Source: Lachnospiraceae bacterium (GTDB taxonomy: Bacteria > Bacillota_A > Clostridia > Lachnospirales > Lachnospiraceae). From it: 42,494 nt of DNA. The notes under the pieces are model-generated. The model was not told the DNA's origin. It saw only the letters and a list, made by a program, of their open reading frames with translations, and made no database searches. Location: the NCBI GenBank assembly GCA_016287765.1, contig JAEEWS010000021.1, positions 1 through 42,494 on the forward strand, written 5' to 3'. The stretch's first letter is position 1. The number at the start of each line of letters is the position of its first letter. A program made the position numbers and the translations under genes. This document shows positions 26,460-34,430 of this stretch, in pieces.

Positions 26460-28076
26460 ATGGCCGAGAAGAATCAGAACCAGAATAATCAGGCACCCCA
26501 GCAGGATATAAACCAGCTTCGCAAGGTGCGTCGCGAAAAGCTTGCCGCAATGCAGGAAGCAGGACGTGACCCTTTTAAGCAGACAAAGTTTGATGTGCAG
26601 CAGCACACGGATGAAGTCAAAAAGCTTTACGAGGAGCATGAGAGCAAGAAACTTGCGGGCAGAGAAAAGCCTGTTACGGACGGTATGGACGAAGCAGCGG
26701 CCAGGGAAGTCCTTAAAGCAGATTATAACGAAAGACGTGCTATCATGGACGCAGATCCCATCCACGTTTCCGTTGCGGGACGTATGATGTTCAAGCGCGT
26801 AATGGGTAAGGCATCTTTCGCAAACATACGTGATCTCAAGGGCGACATTCAGGTTTATGTTTCCAGAGACGCCCTGGGTGAGGATTCCTACGGGGAATTC
26901 AAGAAGTCCGATATCGGTGATATTTTCGGTATCAAGGGCTACATTTTCAGAACAATGACAGGCGAAGTTTCCATCCACGCCGAAGAAATGACACTTCTCT
27001 CCAAGAGCCTTCAGGTACTGCCTGAGAAGTTCCACGGTCTCACAGACCAGGATATGAAGTATCGTCAGAGATACGTTGATCTTATTATGAATCCCGAATC
27101 CAAGGACGTTTTCGTAAAGCGTTCCCAGATCATCCGTGAGATCCGTAATTTCCTTGCAGACCGCAATTTCATGGAGGTGGAGACACCTATGCTGGTTGCA
27201 AACGCAGGAGGTGCGGCAGCAAGACCTTTCATCACGCATTACAATGCATTAAATGAGGATTTCAAGCTCAGAATTTCCCTTGAGCTTTACTTAAAGAGAC
27301 TTATCGTCGGCGGTCTTGAGCGCGTTTTCGAGATCGGCCGTGTATTCAGAAACGAGGGTCTGGACACCAGACACAATCCGGAGTTCACCCTTATGGAACT
27401 CTATCAGGCATATACCGACTATGAGGGCATGATGGAACTCACCGAGAGCATGTTCCGCTATCTGGCCGAGAAGGTTCTCGGAACCACAAAGTTCACCTAC
27501 GGCGATGTGGAACTTGATTTCGGAAAGCCTTTCCGCCGCCTCACAATGACAGATGCCGTGAAAGAATATGCCGGCATAGATTTTGACAATGTTTCAAGCG
27601 ATGAAGAGGCAAAGAAGCTGGCCGACGAGCATCACATCGAGTATCAGAAGTTCCATACAAAGGGAGATATCCTGAACCTTTTCTTTGAAGAGTACTGCGA
27701 AGAGAAACTGGTTCAGCCCACATTCATTATGGATCACCCTCTTGCAATCTCTCCTCTTACAAAGAAGAAGCCCAACGATCCCGAAAAGGTAGAGCGTTTC
27801 GAGCTTTTCATCAACACCTGGGAGATGTGCAATGCTTATTCGGAGCTTAACGATCCCATCGATCAGCGTGAGCGTTTCGCTGCCCAGGACAGAAATGCCG
27901 AAGCGGGTGACGAGGAAGCCGAGCATACAGATGAAGATTTCCTGAATGCACTGGAGATCGGTATGCCTCCGACGGGCGGTATCGGTTACGGTATCGACAG
28001 ACTGGTAATGCTGCTCACCAACAGCCAGGCTATAAGGGATGTGTTGGCATTCCCGACACTGAAGAGCATTAACTGA
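26460..28076 (+). CDS. lysS: Lysyl-tRNA synthetase, class II
   Basis: 538 residues; charges tRNA-Lys. N-terminal anticodon-binding OB fold (VSVAGRMMFKRVMGKASFANIRD, about 101-123) and class II catalytic core: motif 2 FRNEGLDTRHNPEFTLMELYQAY and motif 3 GMPPTGGIGYGIDRLVMLL near the C-terminus. A polar, N/Q-rich N-terminal extension (about 1-20) is unusual. Start at ATG 26460 follows AGGAGG. The mobile element begins about 40 bases after its stop. Confidence 0.98.
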   Translation: MAEKNQNQNNQAPQQDINQLRKVRREKLAAMQEAGRDPFKQTKFDVQQHTDEVKKLYEEHESKKLAGREKPVTDGMDEAAAREVLKADYNERRAIMDADPIHVSVAGRMMFKRVMGKASFANIRDLKGDIQVYVSRDALGEDSYGEFKKSDIGDIFGIKGYIFRTMTGEVSIHAEEMTLLSKSLQVLPEKFHGLTDQDMKYRQRYVDLIMNPESKDVFVKRSQIIREIRNFLADRNFMEVETPMLVANAGGAAARPFITHYNALNEDFKLRISLELYLKRLIVGGLERVFEIGRVFRNEGLDTRHNPEFTLMELYQAYTDYEGMMELTESMFRYLAEKVLGTTKFTYGDVELDFGKPFRRLTMTDAVKEYAGIDFDNVSSDEEAKKLADEHHIEYQKFHTKGDILNLFFEEYCEEKLVQPTFIMDHPLAISPLTKKKPNDPEKVERFELFINTWEMCNAYSELNDPIDQRERFAAQDRNAEAGDEEAEHTDEDFLNALEIGMPPTGGIGYGIDRLVMLLTNSQAIRDVLAFPTLKSIN

Positions 28077-28077
28077 C

Positions 28078-28100
28078 AAAGCCTTTAAAATCAAGGCTTT
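28078..28100 (+). terminator. lysS terminator-like hairpin
   Basis: AAAGCCTT (28078-28085) / AAGGCTTT (28093-28100), 7-base loop, no clear T-tract. The integration site follows immediately, so the element lies just outside this hairpin. Confidence 0.5.
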
Positions 28101-28105
28101 CAAAC

Positions 28106-28144
28106 AACACCAAAACGATTTGACAACAAATTGACAACAAATCT
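28106..28144. other. Left attachment region (attL) of the mobile element
   Basis: Host half-site AACACCAAA (28106-28114) is followed by the presumed crossover GATTTG (28117-28122) and then, inside the element, two ACAACAAAT direct repeats. A 23-bp stretch (28122-28144) is repeated with one mismatch at 41893-41915. Joining 28106-28122 to 41922-41926 gives a 22-bp sequence with perfect 9-bp arms and a 4-base centre, the expected attB. Confidence 0.7.
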
Positions 28145-28214
28145 CTAAAGAAAGACGGGGTTTGTTGAAGTAAGACAAGTTGCAGAAAAAAATAGGTTTT
28201 TGAGGACCCAATGC

Positions 28215-28257
28215 GACCACTTTTTTGGAAGAAATTTCAAAAGAGTGGTCTTTTTTT
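28215..28257 (+). terminator. Strong intrinsic terminator in the left-end leader
   Basis: 13-bp stem GACCACTTTTTTG (28215-28227) / CAAAAGAGTGGTC (28238-28250), one G-U wobble, 10-base loop, then seven Ts. It stands 45 bp before the first gene of the element, so it either blocks host read-through or acts as an attenuator. Confidence 0.88.
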
Positions 28258-28302
28258 CGGCTGATGCAAAGCATTTTCAAAATAAAACATGGAGGTCCTT
28301 AT

Positions 28303-28557
28303 ATGGATGAACAGTATTATGACATTGAACGGCGTACGGCCATCAAAGAGGAAGCAAGGATGTTTAGGAGAAAATTTCTTACCTATGAACAGGCGGAGCT
28401 AATCTACAGCATTTCACACAGGAAATTGAGAGATCTGGCGGAAGCAGCGGGAGCGGTGTATAGGATCAATGATGTGAGTGTGCTTATCAACAAGGAGATA
28501 CTTGATGAGTTTCTTGAGCAGTTCAGGGTGCCTGCCAGGGCTGATGTGAAAATATGA
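28303..28557 (+). CDS. Small excisionase-like/DUF6462-type DNA-binding protein, copy 1
   Basis: 84 residues. Basic N-terminus RRKFLTYEQAELIYSISHRKLRDLAEAAGAVYRINDVSVLINKEILDEFLEQF resembles the winged-helix excisionase/MerR-like fold that is common in Lachnospiraceae integrative elements (annotated DUF6462). It shares a pattern with the proteins at 28601 and 40255. Start at ATG 28303 after GGAGG; the frame is open back to 28225, but that part runs through the terminator. Role in excision or regulation is inferred. Confidence 0.75.
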   Translation: MDEQYYDIERRTAIKEEARMFRRKFLTYEQAELIYSISHRKLRDLAEAAGAVYRINDVSVLINKEILDEFLEQFRVPARADVKI

Positions 28558-28600
28558 GAGAGATGCAGCCGTGCTGTTAGTTTAAGAAAGGAGGAGCAAT

Positions 28601-28861
28601 ATGCCCGGACAAGCATGGAAATATTCACATCAGCTGGATGAGAGAGATCTGGCTTTTTTGCAACATGAGTTTATAACGGTTTCAATGGGGATCGAGTATT
28701 ACGGATTCAGCGAGAGACCTCTTGTAAGGATGGCAAAAGAAGCAGGAGCGTTTTACAAGATTGGAAAGATGACACGTATTAACAGGGATTCATTTGATGC
28801 ATATTTGAGAGCCCAGAGAAGGGTTCCGAGGATAGGAGGCAAGCTATGCGGAAAGTTATGA
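28601..28861 (+). CDS. Small excisionase-like/DUF6462-type protein, copy 2
   Basis: 86 residues. Core IEYYGFSERPLVRMAKEAGAFYKIGKMTRINRDSFDAYLRAQRRVP aligns with copies 1 and 3 (shared: R.L...A.EAGA.Y.I....IN...FD.YL). Excellent ribosome site AAAGGAGGAG. Its end overlaps the ParB gene by 16 bases, and the ParB ribosome site lies within it, so the two are coupled. Confidence 0.75.
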   Translation: MPGQAWKYSHQLDERDLAFLQHEFITVSMGIEYYGFSERPLVRMAKEAGAFYKIGKMTRINRDSFDAYLRAQRRVPRIGGKLCGKL

Positions 28862-29721
28862 AGACTTTGGAGATGAATAAGCCGGTTGAGTTGGATGTTA
28901 GCCTTATCAGACCTTTTAAGAATCATCCTTTCAAGGTGCTGGATGATGAAAAGATGGATGAGCTTGTTGACAGTGTGATAAAGCAGGGGGTCATTTCGCC
29001 TGTTATTGTGAGACCTAATGGTGACGGGACCTATGAAATGATATCCGGACACCGTCGCTTACATGCAGCTGAAAGAGCAGAACTAAAAACTGTTCCTGCG
29101 ACAGTGATGGATGGATTGACGGATGATGAGGCTACGATCCTCATGGTAGATGCCAATCTCCAAAGGGAGGAGATCCTGCCGAGTGAGCGGGCATTTTCTT
29201 TCAAGATGAAAATGGAAGCTTTGCGACATCAGGGAACTTGTCGCCATGATGGCGACAAGTTGAGTCCGGCGGACAGAAAGACGGCGGCTATTGTGGGAGC
29301 AGGTAGCGGGATGGCTCCAAGAAGCGTACATAGATATTTGAAACTCACAGATCTGCTTCCGGAACTGCTCAAGATGGTGGACGACAAACAGCTGTCCCTG
29401 GTCAACGGAGTGGTCATAGCTTCCTTTGGCAAGGAAGTCCAGGCTTTTCTGCTTACATACATTAAGGAGAATGGTGGGATATCGCCGGTACAGGTTGCAG
29501 AACTTCAGAAACAGCCTAATTTAGCCAATCTGACGCCGTACACAGTCATGACCATCATGAAGCGGGCATTGGAGGATAGGCCGAAGCCCAAGAGGGTATC
29601 GTTTACCGAAAAGAGATTAAACAAATACTTTCCGGCTGATTACCCTGCGTCCAAAAGAGAGCGGATCATCATAGAGCTGCTCTCAAAATGGCGGGAAGAA
29701 CAGGGCTTTGACGAGATGTAG
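28846..29721 (+). CDS. ParB/RepB/Spo0J family protein
   Basis: 291 residues. ParB N-terminal nuclease/CTPase-like domain: LIRPFKNHPFKVLDDEKMDELVDSIK-type start, then ISGHRRLHAAERAEL (68-80) and VDANLQREEILPSERAF. A central helix-turn-helix (about 145-175, including SGMAPRSVHRYLKLTDLLPELL) binds DNA. Common in Clostridiales integrative elements, where it may aid stability or control transfer genes; no ParA partner is present. An in-gene 27-bp palindrome interrupts the usual region before the helix-turn-helix. AGGAGG ribosome site. Confidence 0.9.
   Translation: MRKVMKTLEMNKPVELDVSLIRPFKNHPFKVLDDEKMDELVDSVIKQGVISPVIVRPNGDGTYEMISGHRRLHAAERAELKTVPATVMDGLTDDEATILMVDANLQREEILPSERAFSFKMKMEALRHQGTCRHDGDKLSPADRKTAAIVGAGSGMAPRSVHRYLKLTDLLPELLKMVDDKQLSLVNGVVIASFGKEVQAFLLTYIKENGGISPVQVAELQKQPNLANLTPYTVMTIMKRALEDRPKPKRVSFTEKRLNKYFPADYPASKRERIIIELLSKWREEQGFDEM
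29235..29261. repeat. 27-bp near-perfect palindrome inside the parB-like gene
   Basis: Arms AACTTGTCGCCAT and ATGGCGACAAGTT, 13 bp each, around a single G. It is in frame (encodes the stretch GTCRHDGDKL). Could be a ParB-binding site or a small insertion; unproven. Confidence 0.7.
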
Positions 29722-29766
29722 GAAAAATGTAGTCAGGATGTAGTCACATTGTGGTATTCCTGTCGG

Positions 29767-29944
29767 TTTTCAAAGATTTTGGATTATGGTATATTTACAA
29801 TGGACAAAGCGAATGGGAGACGATCGCTCCGATACGCTGAGCCTATTGTCTTTTGCAAAAGATTACCGGTAATGACAACAATTTAATAAATGGGCTCCTG
29901 AAAAAGGAGCAGATACAGGCTTGGGAAACCAGGCCTTGTTTTTG
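29767..29944 (+). ncRNA. Candidate small RNA with terminator between parB and mobC
   Basis: The 509-bp gap has no convincing gene. A weak promoter (TTTTCA, 17 bp, TATATT at 29790-29795) precedes a stretch with several hairpins, including GCTCCT/AGGAGC (29894-29910), and ends in the terminator CAGGCTTGG-GAAA-CCAGGCCTTG (29916-29938) plus TTTTT. About 145 nt if real. It could regulate ParB or mobilization genes; low confidence. Confidence 0.35.
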
Positions 29945-29957
29945 TGCTCGGATTTAC

Positions 29958-30028
29958 AGAACTTCCCAGACGGTAACCTCTAGAACTTCCCATTTGGGCA
30001 CCTCCAGAACTTACCGTACGGGAAGTTC
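29958..30028. repeat. Iteron-like AGAACTTCCC repeats
   Basis: Three direct copies of AGAACTT(C/A)CC at 29958, 29982 and 30006, exact 24-bp spacing, then an inverted copy GGGAAGTTC (30020-30028) that forms a dyad with the third. Candidate binding sites for the relaxosome or ParB protein, upstream of mobC. Confidence 0.7.
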
Positions 30029-30115
30029 ATAGAATAAGACTAATATAAATAATAATAACTTAAACAATATCTATCTTATCTAATCTTATCCAAAGCTAAA
30101 TAAAGGGATAGGATA

Positions 30116-30205
30116 GGTGGATGGGATGGGGGTTCGGGGGCATCCACCGACGAGAATGACTTTTGTCTGCCAAAAGGCGTATCTCGCCAAGGATATGGGA
30201 CAAAA
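30116..30205. other. Candidate origin of transfer (oriT)
   Basis: Just upstream of mobC and the relaxase: an 8-bp inverted repeat GGTGGATG (30116-30123) / CATCCACC (30141-30148) with a G-rich loop, then GGCG-TATCT-CGCC and a wider pair TTTTGTC (30161-30167) / GACAAAA (30199-30205). Hairpins next to mobC are typical of MobP-class oriT sites. The nick position cannot be told from sequence. Confidence 0.5.
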
Positions 30206-30230
30206 ATTTTGAAGAGGAAAGGAGACAAAA

Positions 30231-30572
30231 TTGGGAAAAAGAGTAAAAGAAAACTTGAAAAACAACCGGGTAACTGTGAGATTTACCGATGCGGAGAGAG
30301 AAAAACTTGACCGGAAGGCAAAGGAAGCAGGTATATCGTTGGCGGAGTTGATCAGGCGAACCGTGACAGAAAGACCGCTGAATTACACGGATATAAAGCA
30401 CTATAACGATCTTGTCCGTGAAATCGGCTGGATCGGAAATAACATCAATCAGATCGCACACAATGCAAACTGCGGCTATTACAACGAGTCAATGTCGAGG
30501 AAGCTGCTTGCTAACATGGCAGAACTTAAAGAATATGTCGAAAAGGCGGTGGAGAATCATGGCAATAACTAA
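30231..30572 (+). CDS. mobC: Relaxosome accessory protein MobC (TTG start)
   Basis: 113 residues. N-terminal ribbon-helix-helix-like DNA-binding part (NNRVTVRFTDAEREKLDRKAKEAGISLAELIRRTV, about 11-45) and the MobC signature LVREIGWIGNNINQIAHNAN (about 62-81). Helps the relaxase open oriT. Start codon TTG, preceded by AAAGGAG; no ATG would fit. Overlaps the relaxase gene by 14 bases. Confidence 0.88.
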   Translation: MGKRVKENLKNNRVTVRFTDAEREKLDRKAKEAGISLAELIRRTVTERPLNYTDIKHYNDLVREIGWIGNNINQIAHNANCGYYNESMSRKLLANMAELKEYVEKAVENHGNN

Positions 30573-31971
30573 GCTGCTACATATCAATTCAAAAGGCGTA
30601 CCGCCATACACCTGGCGGTTGAAAAATGTGATCACTTATATCCTGAACCCGCACAAAACCGAAGAGGGTGTTCTTACAGGTGCGGTCAACTGCAATGTAT
30701 ACTCAGCATATGAACAGATGGTGACCACTAAGGAGTTCTACGGAAAGACCGATCTGCGGCAGGGGTATCATTTCATCATATCCTTTGCACCCGGAGAAAC
30801 CGATGCAAAAACCGCCATGGAGATCGTAGGTGAATTTGTGCGGGAGTACCTGGGAAAACGTTATGAAGCGGTATATGCGGTACATGACAATACGGAAGCC
30901 ATTCACGGACACGTTGTTTTTAACAGCGTGTCCTTTTTAGATGGTCGCAAATATCATTACAACAACGGGGAGTGGAGGTCGGATATTCAGCCGATAGTAA
31001 ACAGACTTTGTGCGGAACATGGGCTGTCCGTAATGGATGTAAACAAAAAGGGAGCACCAAAGCCGTTGTACAAGGATATCGTTATGGGAGCAACAAGGCT
31101 TGGAGTTTTTAAACCAATGATCTTGAGAGATCTGGATGCTGCAATCATCCTGGCTTCAGATTTTGAAGGCTTTAAGACGGAACTTAAGGAACGTGGATAT
31201 GAAGTTAAGTGCGGGAAATACTTTGCGGTCAAGCCGCCTGATATGAAACGGTTTTGCAGAACGAAATCTCTTGGAGCTGAATACAGCGAGGAGATGATAA
31301 GAAAGCGTATCAAACGTGAATCTTACCTGAATATGCGCCATGAGGAGATGAACACTGCTCCGCACATAAAAAAATGTTGCTGCGGAAAGATCGGGCGGCG
31401 TCAGTTGTCGCCGATCCAAAAGAAATTCATTGCAAAGCTCTATAGAACCGGGCGGTTAAAGAAACGTCCATACAGCCAGGTTTATAAACACAAGGATGAG
31501 ATAAAACGCCTAAAAGAACTTCAGGAGCAGAGCCTTATGCTTCTCAGATATAACATAAAAGATGTAAATGACCTTGCACGATTGAAAGAGAGTTTGGGCG
31601 AGGAGCGGAAACGCGTCTCAAGAGAAAAGAAACGGCTTTATCGGGATCAAAAGGTGTTTGAAGGACTTTCCTCTGACTTGGGATATACTGACGGCGAGAT
31701 CGCTGAGATCAGAGCACAGGTGGACAGGGATCTCACGGTCATAAAAGCGGATGAGGCTAAAGTGCGGAAGGAGCTGCTGACGCTGGAGCGCATAATCAGA
31801 GATACGGTTGCGGAGTTTTCTAAGAAGAAAGCAGCTCTTGAGAAAGAGAAGGGGGCAGAAATGGGAACGCCGGAACGTTTTGAGGATGCAAAGATAAAAG
31901 TCAAGACAAAGGATCGGGCGTCTACGCGAGAAGTTACGAGAAAAGAGAGGGAGTATGTGTTGCAGAGGTGA
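30559..31971 (+). CDS. MobP-type relaxase/mobilization nuclease
   Basis: 470 residues. The N-terminal relaxase domain (about 1-250) has the HUH-type histidine cluster: H109 and H116-G-H118 in VHDNTEAIHGHVVFNSVSF, and H71 in YHFIISF. The C-terminal half is basic and strongly helical (coiled-coil-like, about 340-460). It nicks oriT and pilots the strand during mobilization. Start at ATG 30559 after GGTGGAG; the longer frame back to 30412 overlaps mobC. No coupling protein follows, so a helper element is needed. Confidence 0.9.
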   Translation: MAITKLLHINSKGVPPYTWRLKNVITYILNPHKTEEGVLTGAVNCNVYSAYEQMVTTKEFYGKTDLRQGYHFIISFAPGETDAKTAMEIVGEFVREYLGKRYEAVYAVHDNTEAIHGHVVFNSVSFLDGRKYHYNNGEWRSDIQPIVNRLCAEHGLSVMDVNKKGAPKPLYKDIVMGATRLGVFKPMILRDLDAAIILASDFEGFKTELKERGYEVKCGKYFAVKPPDMKRFCRTKSLGAEYSEEMIRKRIKRESYLNMRHEEMNTAPHIKKCCCGKIGRRQLSPIQKKFIAKLYRTGRLKKRPYSQVYKHKDEIKRLKELQEQSLMLLRYNIKDVNDLARLKESLGEERKRVSREKKRLYRDQKVFEGLSSDLGYTDGEIAEIRAQVDRDLTVIKADEAKVRKELLTLERIIRDTVAEFSKKKAALEKEKGAEMGTPERFEDAKIKVKTKDRASTREVTRKEREYVLQR

Positions 31972-32031
31972 TACGAGACTCCGGAGCCTTGGTGGTGAGA
32001 CCTGGCTTCGTGGGAAATGGTAAGAAAATGA

Positions 32032-32664
<633 letters not shown>

Positions 32665-32672
32665 GCAAAGAA

Positions 32673-32710
32673 AAGGCTGTCAAAAAGTGTACCTTTTGAC
32701 AGCCTTGTTT
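32673..32710 (+). terminator. Recombinase terminator, coinciding with recombination site L
   Basis: 13-bp stem AAGGCTGTCAAAA (32673-32685) / TTTTGACAGCCTT (32694-32706), loop AGTGTACC, then GTTTATT. The same palindrome is the left hix-like site, so inversion at its centre would also alter the terminator. Confidence 0.8.
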
Positions 32711-32860
32711 ATTACCGTTAATTCTGCCTTATGAGAGAGGATTTGTCAATAAAAATAGTATTAATACGATGTTTTGTGTATGGAAATACGAATATTAATT
32801 CAATGCGAAGAACTATATTTTCCGTATCGAGTCATTATCAAAAGGTACACTTTTTGATAA
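32677..32860. other. Candidate invertible DNA switch bounded by two hix-like sites
   Basis: The 20-mer TCAAAAAGTGTACCTTTTGA (32680-32699) recurs as its exact reverse complement at 32838-32857. Each sits in a 26-bp imperfect dyad of 12+2+12 bp; the right one has half-sites TTATCAAAAGGT and ACTTTTTGATAA, strikingly like Salmonella Hin sites. The central dinucleotides are GT and AC, that is, identical in inverted orientation, which is what inversion needs. The 138 bp between them holds promoter-like sequence on both strands. Confidence 0.6.
32721..32749 (-). promoter_or_regulatory. Promoter-like sequence in the invertible segment, facing left
   Basis: Reverse strand TTGACA (32749-32744), 17-bp spacer, CAGAAT (32726-32721). 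Inversion would turn it towards the membrane peptide gene at 32873. A weaker right-facing candidate (TTGTCA, 16 bp, TACGAT, 32743-32770) exists in the present orientation. Confidence 0.4.
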
Positions 32861-32872
32861 AAGGAGGAAAAA

Positions 32873-33019
32873 ATGAGTAGTGGTCAAATAGCCGTGCTTG
32901 TGATTGCAGTAATTGTATTTATTATGTGCGTGGCGTCGTGTGGACTTTTTGGCATTGTGGTCTTTTGGATTCTCATTTGTTTGGTGTTTGCAATTTTGAA
33001 ACTATTTCATGAACATTGA
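32873..33019 (+). CDS. 48-residue hydrophobic membrane peptide
   Basis: Begins MSSGQIAVLVIAVIVF and ends CLVFAILKLFHEH, with two hydrophobic segments (about 5-22 and 25-43). Strong ribosome site AAAAGGAGG 6 bases upstream, directly after the right hix-like site. Length and composition resemble small membrane or type I toxin-like peptides, but no family is recognised. If the adjacent segment inverts, this gene is the first it would switch. Confidence 0.6.
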   Translation: MSSGQIAVLVIAVIVFIMCVASCGLFGIVVFWILICLVFAILKLFHEH

Positions 33020-33087
33020 ATAAAACAAGCAGTAGCCTGTATGATAAGCGGCTGTTTTTGCGAATTCACAGAGAGGAGGCAAATGCC

Positions 33088-33306
33088 ATGAACCAAAAAA
33101 AGAGTGGAGCTGGACGTATGATAGCATTAATCGCGGTTCTTATCATCTTCGTTGTGATAGGAATATCTTCTTGTGGTGGAAGTTCTGGACATGCACCAGG
33201 CTACGGTAACACAAGTAAGTGTACCATATGCGGAAAAAAAGCAACGCATCATACATCTAACTATGGATACTGTGATAAGCATTGGAAAGATGCAATAGGG
33301 TATTAA
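33088..33306 (+). CDS. Small membrane-anchored zinc-finger-like protein
   Basis: 72 residues. One membrane segment (about 11-27, IALIAVLIIFVVIGISSC) that could alternatively be a lipoprotein signal ending at Cys28, then a Gly/Ser linker and a short cysteine cluster CTICGKK..HH....YCDKH that could bind zinc. Start at ATG 33088 after AGGAGG. Follows the membrane peptide and may share its transcript. Confidence 0.65.
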   Translation: MNQKKSGAGRMIALIAVLIIFVVIGISSCGGSSGHAPGYGNTSKCTICGKKATHHTSNYGYCDKHWKDAIGY

Positions 33307-33381
33307 ATCGGATTTATTTTTTCTTAAATGGAGCGGAGTGGCAGGTTGACTTCATCGCTCCTACCTTAAAGGAGTACTATT

Positions 33382-34239
33382 GTGTTTGAAGAATTGCGTG
33401 ATGCTTTGGCGGAAAAATATGTATATTGGGAGCAGGATATAGAAGACGGAGATGTTTTGGATTTCGCCGAGTATGACTTGGCAGATTTTATAAGAAACAG
33501 TGGCGAATTTAGGCTGTTTCGCTATATGCCAGCCACATACTTTAATATCCGTAATATTGAAACACAGACCATCCATTTGTCAGCTAATGGTGTCATGAAC
33601 GATATATATGAAGGGCTTCCGATTTTGGATGATGAGGCATCATACTTTAAGATACAGAAGCTTAAAGACCTGGCTTTAATGTCATGCCTAACTGAAGACA
33701 AAGACAATATTTTGATGTGGAGCCATTACGCAGATAATCATACAGGTATTTGCGTTGAGTATGATATCAAAAGATTGCAAGATGATCCTTTCACATTATG
33801 TAAGCATTTGTTTCCGATTGTCTACGGAAAAAAGCGCCTTATAAAGAGAGATATAGATTCACTGATAAGAAATCATCAGGATCTTAAAAAGGCAATAGCA
33901 GAAGATTATTGCTATGATGGGGACGAAGAACTGAATGATATACTGCCTCTGTTTTTGACGAAGGGCGAAGTGTGGAAATATGAACGAGAGTGGCGAATTA
34001 TTTTTACGAAGAAGCAGATGTATAATATCAATTCAGACGAACTATATGAAGGAAATTTGAAATTTCCATGTGTGTCTGCAGTGTATTTGGGGTACAGAAT
34101 CCATCCGGAAATTCGGAAAAACATAATGGAAATTTGCGGTAGGATAAGTACTGAAGGTAATCCTGTATCTGTATATCAGGCTAAACTTGATAACGAGGGA
34201 TATGGAATCGGGTTTGTACAATTAGAGATAGACAATTAA
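33382..34239 (+). CDS. DUF2971 family protein
   Basis: 285 residues. The DUF2971 pattern is visible: FRLFRYMPATYFN near the N-terminus, LSANGVMNDIYEGLP, MSCLTEDKDNILMWSHYADNHTGICVEYD (about 110-135) and VWKYEREWRIIF (about 195-206). The biochemical role is unknown; such genes are frequent in mobile-element cargo. Start codon GTG with AAAGGAG 8 bases upstream. AT-rich compared with the chromosome. Confidence 0.82.
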   Translation: MFEELRDALAEKYVYWEQDIEDGDVLDFAEYDLADFIRNSGEFRLFRYMPATYFNIRNIETQTIHLSANGVMNDIYEGLPILDDEASYFKIQKLKDLALMSCLTEDKDNILMWSHYADNHTGICVEYDIKRLQDDPFTLCKHLFPIVYGKKRLIKRDIDSLIRNHQDLKKAIAEDYCYDGDEELNDILPLFLTKGEVWKYEREWRIIFTKKQMYNINSDELYEGNLKFPCVSAVYLGYRIHPEIRKNIMEICGRISTEGNPVSVYQAKLDNEGYGIGFVQLEIDN

Positions 34240-34339
34240 GAACATATATATTAACAGTGAAACACTGACATTTTAGCAGTTGTCTCTACAATTTGAAATG
34301 TATTCTTGTAATGACGGTATGCTTACATAGGAGGGTTTG

Positions 34340-34396
34340 GTGAATACTGAGTGTGAAGTAACAGACGCCTCTGGGACTATGCCGTCGGTACGGTAA
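34340..34396 (+). CDS. Possible 18-residue peptide
   Basis: The 191-bp gap before the next gene has a GTG-initiated frame MNTECEVTDASGTMPSVR right after a strong AGGAGGG site. It may be a leader peptide or the leftover start of a lost gene. Confidence 0.25.
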   Translation: MNTECEVTDASGTMPSVR

Positions 34397-34430
34397 TGAT
34401 GCGGTTTGACAATAGGTAGGAGGAGAAACA

